Shown piece by piece: positions 48,101-57,985 of a stretch of DNA of 64,000 bases (the stretch's first letter is position 1; each line of letters begins with the position of its first letter). Source of the stretch: Liolophura sinensis (taxonomy: Eukaryota; Mollusca; Polyplacophora; Chitonida; Chitonidae); contig NC_088301.1 in the NCBI RefSeq assembly GCF_032854445.1, forward strand, positions 4,141,703-4,205,702, in the 5' to 3' direction. The position numbers and the translations under genes were made by a program. Below the pieces are notes generated by a model. That model saw nothing but the letters and a program-made list of their open reading frames with translations, ran no database searches and had not been told where the DNA came from.

Positions 48101-50039
48101 GTTGGTTTATTTACGACCAGGGCCTCTCTACCTGAATGCATGATGACGTAAATATCACGTGGACGGAGTCAAAATGGTGGTTCCCTGCGAATTTGTTTTG
48201 ATTACATTACTCATGTGGCTTACCATGTGATAGTGTCAAGACAAATAATAACAATACGTGTAAACATGGTTTTACATAAATATGCGAGTCAGTTCGCACA
48301 AAGAGATCGTAGCTACAATCGCTTGTAAACCATACCCTGAGTTAACAACTGATTGTAAAAATAAGTTACGCCGCTTGCACAAAGGAATTGTAAAGTGAAT
48401 ATAACTTTAAGAGTTCTTGCCTTCATTTTCATAAGAGTTCTACTTCATAATGACCCTGATAACACAGTTGGTAGAGCGCCCGCTTCGGGAGCGGTAGATC
48501 CAGGGTCAGTCCTGGGTCGAGTCACACTTAAGACTTTAAAAGAGGAAATAATTTCCTCGCTTGGCGTTCAGCATGAAGGGTAAAGTGCAACGACTGGTTG
48601 ACCCGTATCAGTATAATGGCTCGGGCGGGGCGTCTTACTTGCCTTCGGTAAGGCATCTCAGTGAAGCAGCATTAGATAAAAGAGCGGTGGAAATCTGTCC
48701 TGCAGTGAGGAGTCACATTACTTACACTCTAAGGATTCCTTCGTCGTCATATGACTGAAAAATTGTTAAGCACGACGTTAAACCCTAAGCACTCACTCAC
48801 TCATAATGACTCTACTGCTGACAACAACAACATGTGAAAAAATTTCTGGTAACATAATTTTAAGACGATTACATAGCACATCTTTACAAACCCAGTCGAA
48901 AAGTACTAACTAACGGTCTACCCAAGGCAAGTATTTATGCATAACATTCATTCTGGGGCGAATGTAAAATATACCACATAGTCAACCGGGTTTTGTCATA
49001 TGACTGTATCTTACGACTATCTTAGTTGCAACATGGTGTAGATTGTAAGTTAAGGCTACCATCGTGAATTAGTGAATTACAAACAACTTAGCGTTACGAT
49101 CCCTTGTACAAGCGTCCTCTGAACAATTTGACCACTTTCTTTTTTGACAACTTTGGGAAATGTCAAAGAGGGCGGCTTTTGCGCGGGGGGGGGGGGGGGG
49201 GGGGGGCGAAACATGAATGTGCGACCCACCCTTGAGCTTTGCAGAGCGCGGTGCTTTCTTTCTTTTTCTTTCGTTATTATTACTTAATTACTTAATTAAC
49301 TAAATTAATGTTTTTGCACAATATGTAAAACAGTAAAGCAAGGGGCAAAGTATTCCAGAAAGTTTGACCAGTAGCAACATAAAAGAATGATTCCCAACTG
49401 GTACTAAATTATCCTATATTGAACATTTGGGAAAATGATTAGCAAACTGCATCAGTTGTAGATCTGCGATGCGAAACAGGCTATTTTGTGCCTTGAAAGT
49501 TAAGTAACGTCACAGTTCCATCGAAGTTCATTGTTTATTTGCTTCTGTGGGCCTGATTATAGAGGTAAGTGGCACTCTTTGTAGTTTTAAGCTCATCTTC
49601 ATTAGGTTTGAAGTCCCTGGCCTTGCAATCTGAGCTAAGTTTGCAGCTAAGAAGAGCACACACAGTGTCATTGGCCAAGTCAGTTCTGTTTTCTGTGACA
49701 ATCTTGCGGACCATGGAGAAAGTTCTTTCTTGAGGGATGCACAGAAGACATTTCATCAACTTGCTGATGTTGCTGTACGCTACAGTGATATTAATTAGGT
49801 CAGTTAGAAAATTCAGTTGGTTCTTTTGATCAGTCGACAGTGTGATACTAACCTGACTTGGGATATCCACACACGTACACGTCCTCCTGGCGAGCGGTGA
49901 ATTCGCTCATCCGTCTGAGTCTCAATCCCATGTCGCCAGGAAATTTCGGCATCGGTTGTCCTCGGTAACTGAAGAATTTTATCTTATTTCCTCCAGCGTC
50001 CTCAAAATAGACGATCTTTGCCTCATCATCTTGACTCAT
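39029..50039 (-). CDS. SULT gene B: cytosolic sulfotransferase, five coding exons, intact
   Basis: Predicted PAPS-dependent cytosolic sulfotransferase, paralogue of gene A. Exons: 50039-49853, 47801-47478, 45924-45821, 45299-45116 and 39138-39029. They total 909 bases, 302 codons plus TAA, with phases equal to gene A at each junction. Motifs: PAPS loop GYPKSGGNW (58-66; Lys61 present, first Thr replaced by Gly64), SPRCLSHHL with His111 in the catalytic position, RNPKDVCVS (Arg133, Ser141) and RKGVIGDWKN (from 265). The dimer motif is degenerate (TT for TV, Lys for Glu). A strong acceptor (TTCTTTTCCAG) stands 5 bases before the ATG, so the transcript should begin with a non-coding exon further upstream. 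Intron 1 contains a hAT fragment and intron 4 a 4.4-kb satellite-like array. Substrate unknown. Confidence 0.9.
39527..39664. mobile_element. Short MITE-like hairpin element in intron 4 of gene B
   Basis: CACTTTCACAAAAC (39,527-39,540) is the exact inverse of GTTTTGTGAAAGTG (39,650-39,663). Inner parts (CGTAACTTTTCTCG / CGAAAAAAGTTACG) also pair imperfectly. Confidence 0.7.
39985..44410. repeat. Satellite-like array, 40-bp unit, about 110 copies, in intron 4 of gene B
   Basis: Unit TATTGGCGGTACTTCACTCG plus TTATAGGCTACTTCACCTGG, exactly 40 bases. Variants (TGGTGGTACTTCACTTG, GGATGATACTCCACAAG) cluster by position, and blocks of several units recur (for example near 43,700 and 44,100), giving higher-order structure. 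The minus-strand unit contains CCAGGTGAAGT, a donor-like word. Confidence 0.96.
45116..45299 (-). CDS. SULT gene B coding exon 4
   Basis: 184 bases from GCTTCCAG|AATTTC to GGAAAG|GTGGGA. It codes for NFDSEVHRLAEFL and ends NGEIGFLRK. Gene C has an exon of exactly the same length. Confidence 0.88.
45821..45924 (-). CDS. SULT gene B coding exon 3
   Basis: 104 bases from GTTTTTCAG|CGGAC to AAAAGG|GTATGT. It codes for ADYGKWSTHVKGWERGIKE and then PIHVIYYESLKR, the YGKW...GW and YYESLK segments of the family. Confidence 0.88.
46740..46930. repeat. Minisatellite, 29-bp unit, about 6 copies, in intron 2 of gene B
   Basis: Unit GTTGAGTCGTAAGTGGTTAT plus CGTCGTGAG; two adjacent copies start at 46,861 and 46,890. 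The outer units are more diverged. Confidence 0.92.
47478..47801 (-). CDS. SULT gene B coding exon 2
   Basis: 324 bases between CACAACAG|GCGGA and GCAAAG|GTATCT. It codes for GGNWLWEICNMLL, the catalytic His111 and VYILRNPKDVCVSHYHHHKG, ending with DYFEMWLEGK. It is three bases longer than the same exon in gene A, which keeps the frame. Confidence 0.9.
48440..48805 (+). mobile_element. tRNA-headed SINE, full length
   Basis: The head has box A-like GTTGGTAGAGCGCCCGC and box B-like GGGTCGAGTCAC, a ~200-base body (TCGCTTGGCGTTCAGCATGA), then TCGTCATATGACTGAAAAAT and the tail ACGTTAAACCCTAAGCACTC with CACTCACTC. Not a real tRNA gene: the acceptor stem does not pair. It lies in intron 1 of gene B, in opposite direction. 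Confidence 0.82.
49185..49206. repeat. Poly-G tract (about 21 bases) in intron 1 of gene B
   Basis: Run of G starting after TTTTGCGC. A likely place of length polymorphism or sequencing error. Confidence 0.9.
49535..49815 (-). pseudogene. hAT-type transposase C-terminal fragment
   Basis: Minus-strand frame with LMKCLLCIPQERTFSMVRKI and TDLANDTVCALLSCKLSSDC, the form of the C-terminal dimerisation region of hAT-related transposases (usually ...P..NADSERxFSxVRKI...). The NADS part is deleted and the N-terminal catalytic region is absent. It lies in intron 1 of SULT gene B within ~40 bases of the exon 1 donor, in the same direction as the gene. No terminal inverted repeats were found. Confidence 0.6.
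49853..50039 (-). CDS. SULT gene B coding exon 1
   Basis: 187 bases, from MSQDDEAKIVYFEDAGGNK to VYVCGYPKS plus one base of Gly63, with donor TCAG|GTTAGT. The acceptor TCCAG|AGACAATG fixes the exon start at 50,044. Exon 1 of gene C is clearly homologous but frameshifted. Confidence 0.88.
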
Positions 50040-50044
50040 TGTCT

Positions 50045-51164
50045 CTGGAAAAGAACAGTCAGACGTTTCATTCGGTTCATCAAACAATAAAAATAACACT
50101 CACACACTTTAGAATCGAAATAAAAAAATACCCTGCCATACGGCCCATTTTCTGAGCTATGGAGTCGATCTATACCTTTCACACAAGCACGATGACACAG
50201 TATAATCTAACAAGCCATTTTGTATGCAACGCGAAATCGACGTGGGATCACTAAAGTTTATTGAAGAGCACTTACATGGCTTGACAGTGTGCTTAAGATG
50301 TGTTTCTGTCAAAACTATCGGACCCAGTCCGTGCGAGTTCATTTCCTGCCTAGGGTAGGGACAGCGAATTTGCACTCTTTATTTTGCGTTGAGACGTTTA
50401 GGTAGCCTGTTTGACAAGCTGTACACAGATGTTCAACAGAATTGTATGACCTTGAGTGGTGCATTTATCATGAGATCATCAACTTCCAAAAATCAAGGCA
50501 TGAAAATGCACGCTATGAAACAAGACAAACATTTACCGTCAACTCTTCAATCAGTATTACTGATTACACCAGGTGTGCGTATAGACTTTAACTTGGACTG
50601 GGCGAATAGTTGTACTTAACACGTGGAAAAATTTACGTGCCAATACAATTCCGCCGTATACACCTGTAATCTAACGGGCATCGCATCTGTCACTGTACTG
50701 CGTTAAACAACAATTAATTGTGGAATTAATGAATAATGAATTTTGAACATATGACCTTTTTTCGTAGATGGACCCAGAAGGCAACTTATACTTACATTAG
50801 CGTGAAAACACATAAAGGAAAGTTTACCAAATTGCGTTTAGTGCTCTTTGCCTGAGGTAATATGTAACGGGACCCAATGCATACAGCATATACTATCTTG
50901 AGGTATGCGTAAGCATATGGAATGGAGAACACGAAATGTGTTGAGAGAGATAGGGTTGTGCATGCACTCTGCAGAGCTCCTCACTTCGCTTCCCATGAGG
51001 GGCTACGAACAAAGAAGATTACTGTAGGTCTGATTCATGACATTAAGCAGTAGACGTCATTTGTTTTAAGCCAAGAGCTGTAATACTGTGTAATGCACAC
51101 AGTAATTCATCAGTATCGAGATGTGGCGTTTTCACAGGTCATATTACATAGGCCTAAATCAACC
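50045..51164 (-). other. Probable first (5' UTR) intron of SULT gene B
   Basis: Directly upstream of the acceptor TTCTTTTCCAG. Unique sequence with no recognised element before the SINE remnant at 51.2 kb. Confidence 0.45.
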
Positions 51165-51410
51165 TTTCCAGAAATGTACCAAAGACTTTAAAAACTTGTT
51201 GCAGCCTCCCTTGGGTCTCAGCAATGAGATCGAGGAGATCTGGTTGGCCGGGTTTCGGCAAAATGTGTCTGGATGTGGTGTCATGTGTGGTGTCCTCGGC
51301 ATGATACTTCAGTGGCGGCTCCATCTGGCATCACACACTCGCTTTGTCACAAGAAGACCTCGTCGTCATATGACCGAAAAATATCTGAGTACGACGTAAA
51401 AACTCAAGTG
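51165..51410 (+). mobile_element. SINE remnant, 5' truncated
   Basis: Body TTAAAAACTTGTTGCAGCCT and GGTGTCCTCGGCATGATACT, tail CGTCGTCATATGACCGAAAA then TACGACGTAAAAACTCAAG. Same family as the 31.6-kb copy, opposite strand. Confidence 0.72.
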
Positions 51411-52184
51411 CATGCATTCCAGGCTTACGCAAAGGTTCGCCTGAGCCGTGGGTTGGGGGTCAATGTGTAAAAAGCAAAATGCAACATGAGTGAATTGTCA
51501 GTGAATTGTCAGAAGACGTTTGCTATACTTCTTCGGCCCTCTATACATTTTCTACAGAGCTCATGACATGAACATGACGTGAATTTCTGAGGACTCCACA
51601 AACATGCCAAATGATTCCTCTGGTAGGCATAATATTAGGTTTCAGTCGATGGGAATATCTTTCAGTTCCACGCAATGACCGAGAGCGGTTAACGCTCCAA
51701 ATTATCTTACACTCATCTTCAATGCTATCCCTGTGTCTCACGTTCCAACCAGAAAAACAAGTAAAGGTTAGATCATGGTAAACGAGGGCTACACAACATT
51801 TGCATCGAGGCGAAGCTTATTTAGCACGTACTTATTTAGCAAGTTTCGCCGTTTTCGAGGAACAAAAAATCAAAATAAACTACGGAAAATAAAATGTTCA
51901 CAGATTATATGCATGGGTACTAGTTTTTTTATTGGTTGAGCTAGACGAGGGAAAAGACGTTATGTGCTAGTATAGAGTTTCGTTGACCTTGTGATGAACA
52001 TACCATGTACAAGATTTCATTTCGGACGCCACAGAGCGTGCACAATTGTAGGGTTTATATAAGACACATTCCTGTTATAGCATACTTTGTGTTTTTACTT
52101 AGGTAGTAGTTTTTGCGTCAACCTTAAATGTGATCAGTGCTTAAAAGTAATAATTCCCATATGTGTAAAACCAAATTGTCTTAC

Positions 52185-52440
52185 CTTTCGAAATTGTCGG
52201 CCCCTGTGTTTATGAAAGGATAACCCAGACATCTACCCTCTGTGCTTACGGCGGCTGACGTGACGCTCGAACACATCCAATTAGCATATGCCCTCCTTTT
52301 TCTCGTTGCGGTGTTTATGTCTCGTGTAAGTTTCTTTCCCCTCGGTGGATAAAACCATATGAAATGTAGCAGGTTATGCACTGTTAGTCACAACAATATA
52401 TAACCCAAGAAGACAGCATATACCTAATGACCCCTCGTCG
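52185..52440 (-). promoter_or_regulatory. Candidate 5' non-coding exon and promoter zone of SULT gene B
   Basis: Minus-strand CGAAAG|GTAAGAC at 52,185 is a strong splice donor 2.1 kb before the coding start. The acceptor five bases before the ATG of gene B requires such an exon. The 5' limit is not visible; 52,440 is only a guess. Other donors in the interval cannot be excluded. Confidence 0.35.
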
Positions 52441-52599
52441 TCATTGTAATGTTGTCATCCTACAGATTACGATTTTATATGCAACCGACACTTGCAACAA
52501 TATAGATCTACCAATCGAGTCATTCTGTGTTGTGTTCCTGTCCATAATTAGAACCCACAACATTATAGTCATATGGCCGGAAAACTGTAAAGTACCACT

Positions 52600-52660
52600 A
52601 TATTTATTTATTTTATTTTGATTGGTGTTTTACGACGTACTCAAGAATATTTCACTTATT
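52600..52660. mobile_element. Foldback element F1, left-end remnant
   Basis: TTTTGATTGGTGTTTTACGA, then CGTACTCAAGAATATTTCAC. It is cut off where the 33-bp repeats of the 11-residue open frame begin, so that array may have grown inside the element. Confidence 0.75.
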
Positions 52661-52968
52661 GGACATTACGGGCATTACGCGAAATGACTAAAAATCATGG
52701 TCAGGCATTACGTGAAATGGTTAAAGAGCATGGTCAGGCATTACGCGAAATGACTAAAAATCATGGTCAGGCATTACGTGAAATGATTAAAAAGCATGGT
52801 CAGGCATTACGCAAAATGACTAAAAATCATGGTCAGGCATTACGTGAAATGATTAAAAAGCATGGTCAGGCATTACGCAAAATGACTAAAAATCATGGTC
52901 AGGCATTACGTGAAATGACTAAAGGCTATAAAACATTAGTTGAATATAAAGAGTTTATTGACGATTGA
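52618..52968 (+). CDS. Open frame of 11-residue repeats (hypothetical)
   Basis: A 116-codon frame. Positions 52,660-52,925 are eight copies of a 33-bp unit coding for ALREMTKNHGQ / ALREMIKKHGQ. The last unit is followed by a non-repeated tail (GYKTLVEYKEFIDD) and a stop. The 11-residue period with hydrophobic residues at fixed places suggests a hendecad coiled coil or an amphipathic helix. The first ~14 codons are read from a foldback-element end (52,605-52,660), so the stated start is probably not genuine. No promoter or splice site is evident. A minisatellite kept open by a unit divisible by three is the alternative. Confidence 0.3.
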   Translation: MIGVLRRTQEYFTYWTLRALREMTKNHGQALREMVKEHGQALREMTKNHGQALREMIKKHGQALRKMTKNHGQALREMIKKHGQALRKMTKNHGQALREMTKGYKTLVEYKEFIDD

Positions 52969-53093
52969 TCATGATTAAGTAAAGTCAAAAGCAGAAAATG
53001 AAGTCATACATCACAGTTAAAATCATACGCAATGAAAGTCTTACAGTCAGTTCACTTTATAAAAGGCTACATGTAGTTGGTTAATATTACGAG

Positions 53094-54597
53094 TCATTTA
53101 TTTTTGCACATTAGGCTGCTGTGACACCGGCTGGAGCATTTTATTTTATTTTTAAAACACTTGCACCTATTGGTTCCACATCTCTTGGAGCCTGCACAAT
53201 TGCACCGTACATATCCCTGACGACCACAGCTTGATTCCATATGTACAGGCTGTCGTAGAGTTACCCTTTTTGTACAGTCTACATCAGAGTCAGTAAGTCA
53301 ATGTTGGGGACACATATCAGACTGATCGCGTGAAAACTTGCCTTTCAGAATCCCAGCTTTAACACAAATTGTGTACATGCTATTCTCATCACGGTCCATT
53401 ATCATTCCCAGAATATTACGTGAATCACCACGTCCCCTCTCCACAAGAGGAATAGGTACAGCCACATTGTTTCCCACCTTACCACTGGCTAGTTCCACAC
53501 GACTCCTCTTGACCATACGCTGAGCTTGTGTCATCTGGGCAGAGCTGGCACCCTTTCTCTCATTTGAAATGTTTTGTAAGCGGTCACTTAATAAATCTGA
53601 GGATACGACAGCTGGATCATTGTCACTGCTCATTTGATCAACTGGCAGACTAGCTGGAGGTGGAAAGCCCATATCAGTAGTTTGTGTCAGTTCCTGAGTG
53701 GTGGTTTGTGTTGGTTCCTGGGCGGTAGTTGGTGTCAGTTCCTGGGTGGTAGTTGGTGTCGGTTCTTGACTGGTTGTTGGTGGCTCAAGATTAGTATATG
53801 CTAACACAAGATCATCTTCACTTTGCATTCGTTCAACAACCTCATTCGGCAAAGATGACGATGTTAGGCCAACTTTAGCTTCACACCCAAACATAGCGGC
53901 ATATTGTGATCGCTGGATTCCAATATGCAAACTGGAATTTTTCTGAAACTGCACAACTTTGATGCCTACAGACCAATCATATGTGTTATTATCTCCCATC
54001 CAAGCAACAAGCATATCCTTAATGTCACCATTTGCTCTTTCAACAGAGCCTTGGGTGTCGACCTTTACCATGTACCATGATAAGTCTTGGCCAAACTAGT
54101 TTCAGTTCAGAGATTACTTCAGCAGTAAATTCACTTCCATTTCAACAGAGCCTTGACCTTGAGGGTGTCGAGGTTTACCATGTACCATGATAAGTCTTGG
54201 CCAAACTAGTTTCAGTTCAGAGATTCCTTCAGCAGTAAATTCACTTCCATTGTCGCTCTGAAGGATGGATGGAACACCAATAAGAAGAAAGATATCCAGT
54301 AGCTGATGGGCAACCTCAGCAGCAGGTTTTGAAGTTAATGCTCTCAGTATAACAAACTTGGTCAAGTGGTCCTGATAGACCATGATCCACTTGAATGAAT
54401 TTTGGGCCATAGACTGCATATTAATAAGGTCAATCTGTGCACGTGAGCCGAATTCCTTCGTGAGAATGGGACGTACTACTACACCTTTGGTCCTTGGGCG
54501 CTTGCGCTTCTTCTGACATTCCTGGCAGTAAGACTTGAAAATTTCAACAGCCTCGCGAGTGATGCTGGCTTGAGCACAGCAGGTGTGAGTTCAGCCC
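53094..54597 (-). pseudogene. Retroelement-type integrase with Cys-rich tail (KRBA2-like), broken
   Basis: The open frame after a stop at 54,597 codes for a zinc-finger end (SYCQECQKKRKRP), then an integrase core with Asp in SRAQIDLINMQS, Asp in ILQSDNGSEFTAEG and Glu in HPQGQGSVE: the DDE triad. A ~105-base tandem duplication at 54,039-54,250 breaks the frame right after that Glu. The frame resumes (53,298-54,071) through VERANGDIKDMLVAWMGDN, a PT/Q-rich linker and a basic domain. An in-frame TGA at 53,298-53,300 follows, after which the same frame continues to a Cys-rich tail (CNCAGSKRCGTNRCKCFKNK), ending at 53,094. This architecture matches the KRAB-A-domain-containing-2-like integrase genes common in invertebrates, derived from Ty3/gypsy-type elements. 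The N-terminal part before the zinc finger is missing, and I see no LTRs. Confidence 0.8.
54039..54250. repeat. ~105-bp tandem duplication inside the integrase pseudogene
   Basis: 54,039-54,140 and 54,141-54,250 share CAACAGAGCCTTG, ACCATGTACCATGATAAGTC and AGCAGTAAATTCACTTCCAT, with few differences and an 8-base insertion in the second. Close similarity points to a recent event. Confidence 0.95.
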
Positions 54598-55224
54598 CCA
54601 ACCTTGGGCTCCAGTCTCTCACAGTTCGTGGATCTCGGTAAAAATATAATCGGTCGGTGACATTCGATGTGAATCCAGAATTTTGCCGGAGTTCATAGGT
54701 GAGAAGTCTTCTTTCATATCAATTTTGTTTACAACAGAGTATAGTAATCTTAGGGCCACAATTTTTGAAACTTTTATTCGTGATAGATTTATTCATAAAA
54801 AAACATGCGATGTCAGTATTTTGTCAACCTTGAAAAGGACCTGGAAGTATGGCACTTTAAAAGCTTCTTCATTTTAAACTTCATTTGGGGTTCAAAGGAT
54901 CGGTGTGCCCCTTGGTGATATTCTTTTCCCTCCACTGTTCAGTATTAACATTAACAGCTAACTGGAAAATTTTTCACCTGTCACAGTGGGTTTCTTAAAG
55001 GCTGATATTTTTCCAATACCCTATCGTACTAAAAATGAATATAACATCGAAAGACACATGCGCACATCTCAAATGTATCCATAAGAGTGCAGTTGAATTG
55101 AGAAAATTATCCACTTCTACAAAAAAAGTATATGATCGAGGCGAATACGGGCGTGCGAGGCCAAGACGTAAATGGACGTACATGACCCCAACGTTTCCAG
55201 GCATGCGTAGATATAGAAACATAA
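54598..55224. other. Spacer between integrase pseudogene and 43-bp array
   Basis: The first ~170 bases on the minus strand may hold decayed N-terminal integrase sequence (LYFYRDPRTVRDWSP in another frame). The rest is unassigned. Confidence 0.4.
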
Positions 55225-55690
55225 AAACGTACATAACACGTGCGTAGATATAGATGCATACAAACGTACATGACACGCAGGTGTGTGTAGATATAGGTGC
55301 ATACAAACGTACACGACACGCAGGTGTGCGTAGATATAGATGCATACAAACGTACATGACAAGCAGGTGTGTGTAGATATAGGTGCATACAAACGTACAT
55401 GACAAGTAGATGTGCGTAGATATAAATGTATGCAAACGTACATGACACGCAGGTGTGCGTAGATATAAATGTATACATACGTACATGACACGCAGGTGTG
55501 CGTAGATATAGATGCATACAAACCTACATGACACGCAGGTGTGCGTAGATATAGATACATACAAACGTACATGACACGCAGGTGTGTGTAGATATAGGTG
55601 CATACAAACGTACATGACACGCAGGTGTGTGTAGATATAGGTGCATACAAACGTACATGACACGCAGGTGTACGTAGACATAGATGTATG
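55225..55690. repeat. Minisatellite, 43-bp unit, about 11 copies, downstream of gene C
   Basis: Unit contains CGTAGATATAGATGCATAC and AAACGTACATGACACGCAGG. Period 43 (55,261 and 55,304). The long minus-strand open frames here (up to 228 codons, repeats of LYLHTPACHVR) come from the array. Confidence 0.94.
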
Positions 55691-56284
55691 GATGCGTACA
55701 TGACCAAGAGATTATTGGTTTACTCTTAGGGATAAAAATGCCCTAATGCTCTTTAACTACAACTACCGATATGTTATAAAGACCCGTGGTCCTTCATACA
55801 TTTATAAAAGTGACAAATACGACATTAATCGATTCCTTATGCACATTTTTCGAGATTAAGATCGCGTGTCGCATCGATTTCCTGTCCGGTATGTCAGGTA
55901 AGACTCGAACACAAATTCAGTCTCACTGCCCCTCAGTTCTTTTTCTAATACAGCGCCAAACCGTTCATTTTGCGCCATGGTGAAATGATTTTTCCAGTCT
56001 CCAATCATACCTGAAAAGTAAAAAGCAAGAATAACGTTTCAAGTGAGGAATTGTTGTGTAGATTTAAGCTTGTCATGGTGAATGGAAATTAGAGTACTCT
56101 GAGTAAACCAAGGACCTGCAAAATCCGGATTAAAACTACACAAGGAAACAGCGAGCAAAAATGCAGTAATGTTAATAGCACTATTAGACGTCACCGGTCT
56201 TTAATTACAAAAAATGCGGTGTAGTCATCAAATTTAATAAAACATAACATGAAAACAATGACCGTGGAGACTTTTCCACCAGTA

Positions 56285-56645
56285 TGGACATTCTTAGTCC
56301 AAGAGCAGACCAGACCACAAGGGTTCTCATTCCACCAGCAGATCAGACCGCGAGGGTTCTCAGTTCACCAGCAGATCAGACCGCGAGGGTTCTCAGCCCA
56401 CCAGCAGATCAGACCGCGAGGGTTTTCAGTCGACCAGCAGACCATACCGCGAGGGTTCTTATTCCATCAGGAGACCAGACCGCGAGGGTTCTTATTCCAC
56501 CAGGAGGCCAGACTGCGAGGGTTATCAGTCCACCAGCAGATCAGACCGCGAGGGTTCTCAGTCCGCCAGCTTATCAGACCGCGAGGGTTCTCAGCCCATC
56601 AGCAGATCAGACCGCGCAAGGGTCTGGTCCACCAGCAGAAGCCAT
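56285..56645. repeat. Minisatellite, 33-bp unit, about 10 copies, in intron 4 of gene C
   Basis: Unit CCACCAGCAGATCAGACCGC plus GAGGGTTCTCAGT. The unit length keeps two plus-strand frames open (56,249-56,748), which I take as by-products. Confidence 0.95.
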
Positions 56646-56824
56646 TCTTACGATTGTTAAAGACAGCTTTGCTTACTTTGACCGCCATGTACATGTGACA
56701 AGTATGGCGATAATCAACATTAATCAATCAATCAATCATGAATATTAAGGATACTTTGCACTTGGGATTATCAACGAACACGCAGGCAATCAAGGCTGCA
56801 AGAGGAAGGGACTTAACCAGGGTT

Positions 56825-57985
56825 CAGAAGATTAATACCGTCACTGGTTAGCTTGTCAATACATCTATACCGTTACTAGTTCGGATGTCAGAGTATTATT
56901 ACCATGGCAGATTGGGTTGTCAGTATATTAATATCGTGACTGGTTAGCTTGTCAGTACATCTGTACCGTCACTGGTTTGGATGCCAGCACATTAATACCA
57001 TGGCTGATTGGTTTGTCAGTATATTAATACCGTCACTGGTGAAGTTGTCAATACATCTATACCGTTACTGGTTCGGTTGTCAGTACACTAATACTATGGC
57101 TGATTGGGTTGTCATTATGTTAATACCGTGACTTGTTAGGTTGTCAACAGACCTATACCTTCACTGGTTCGGGTGTCAGCACATTAATACCATGGCTGAT
57201 TGCGTTGTCAGTATATTAACACTGTGACTGGTTATGTTGTCACTACATCTATACCGTGACTGGTTCGGTTGTCAGTACACTAATGCTATGACTGATTGGG
57301 TTGTCATTATATTAATACCGTCACTAGTTAGCTTGTCAATACCTCTGTACCGTCACTGGTTCGGTTGTCAGCACACTAATACTATGGCTGATTGGATTGT
57401 CAGTATATTAATACCGTCACTGGTTATGTTGTCAATACCTCTTTACCGTTACTGGTTTGGTTGTCAGTACATTAATACTATGGCTGATTGGAATGTCAGT
57501 ATAATAATACCGTGACTGGTTAGCTTGTCAATACCTCTGTACCGTCACTGGTTCGGTTGTCACCACATTAATACTATGTCTGATTGGTTTTTCAGTATAT
57601 TAATACCGTCACTGGTTAAGTTGTCAATACATCTATACCGTTACTGGTTCGGTTGTCAGTACACTAATACTATGGCTGATTGGGTTGTCATTATATTAAT
57701 ACCGTGACTAGTTAGGTTGTCAATAGACCTACACCTTCACTGGTTCGGGTGTCAGCACATTAATGCCATGGTTGATTGGTTTTTCAGTATATTAATACCG
57801 TCACTGGTTATGTTGTCAATACATCTATACCGTTACTGGTTCGGTTGTCAGTACACTAATACTATGGCTGATTGGGTTGTCATTATATTAATACCGTGAC
57901 TAGTTAGGTTGTCAATTGACCTATACCTTCACTGGTTCGGGTGTCAGCACATTAATACCATGGCTGATTGGGTTGTCAGTAAGCC
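56825..57985. repeat. Array with 96-bp higher-order unit (3 x ~32 bp), in intron 4 of gene C
   Basis: Each 96-base unit has three related ~32-base parts: TTGTCAATACATCTATACCG, TTGTCAGTACACTAATACTA and TTGTCATTATATTAATACCG, each followed by a GACTGGTT-like link. Twelve or so units. Confidence 0.92.

Noticed and set aside
48455-48530. tRNA gene
   Set aside because: Box A and box B are present, but the ends do not form an acceptor stem and a SINE body and tail follow.
52660-52970. Bacterial contamination as source of the 11-residue repeat frame
   Set aside because: It is joined directly to an F1 foldback end found elsewhere in the window, so it belongs to this genome.
54995-55707. Minus-strand open frames of 136-228 codons with Cys/His-rich repeats
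   Set aside because: They are translations of the 43-bp minisatellite; three frames are open at once, as expected for a tandem repeat without stops.
56249-56748. Two ~150-codon frames with PADQTARVLS-type repeats
   Set aside because: The 33-bp unit keeps frames open; they sit in an intron of gene C on the opposite strand with no supporting signal.
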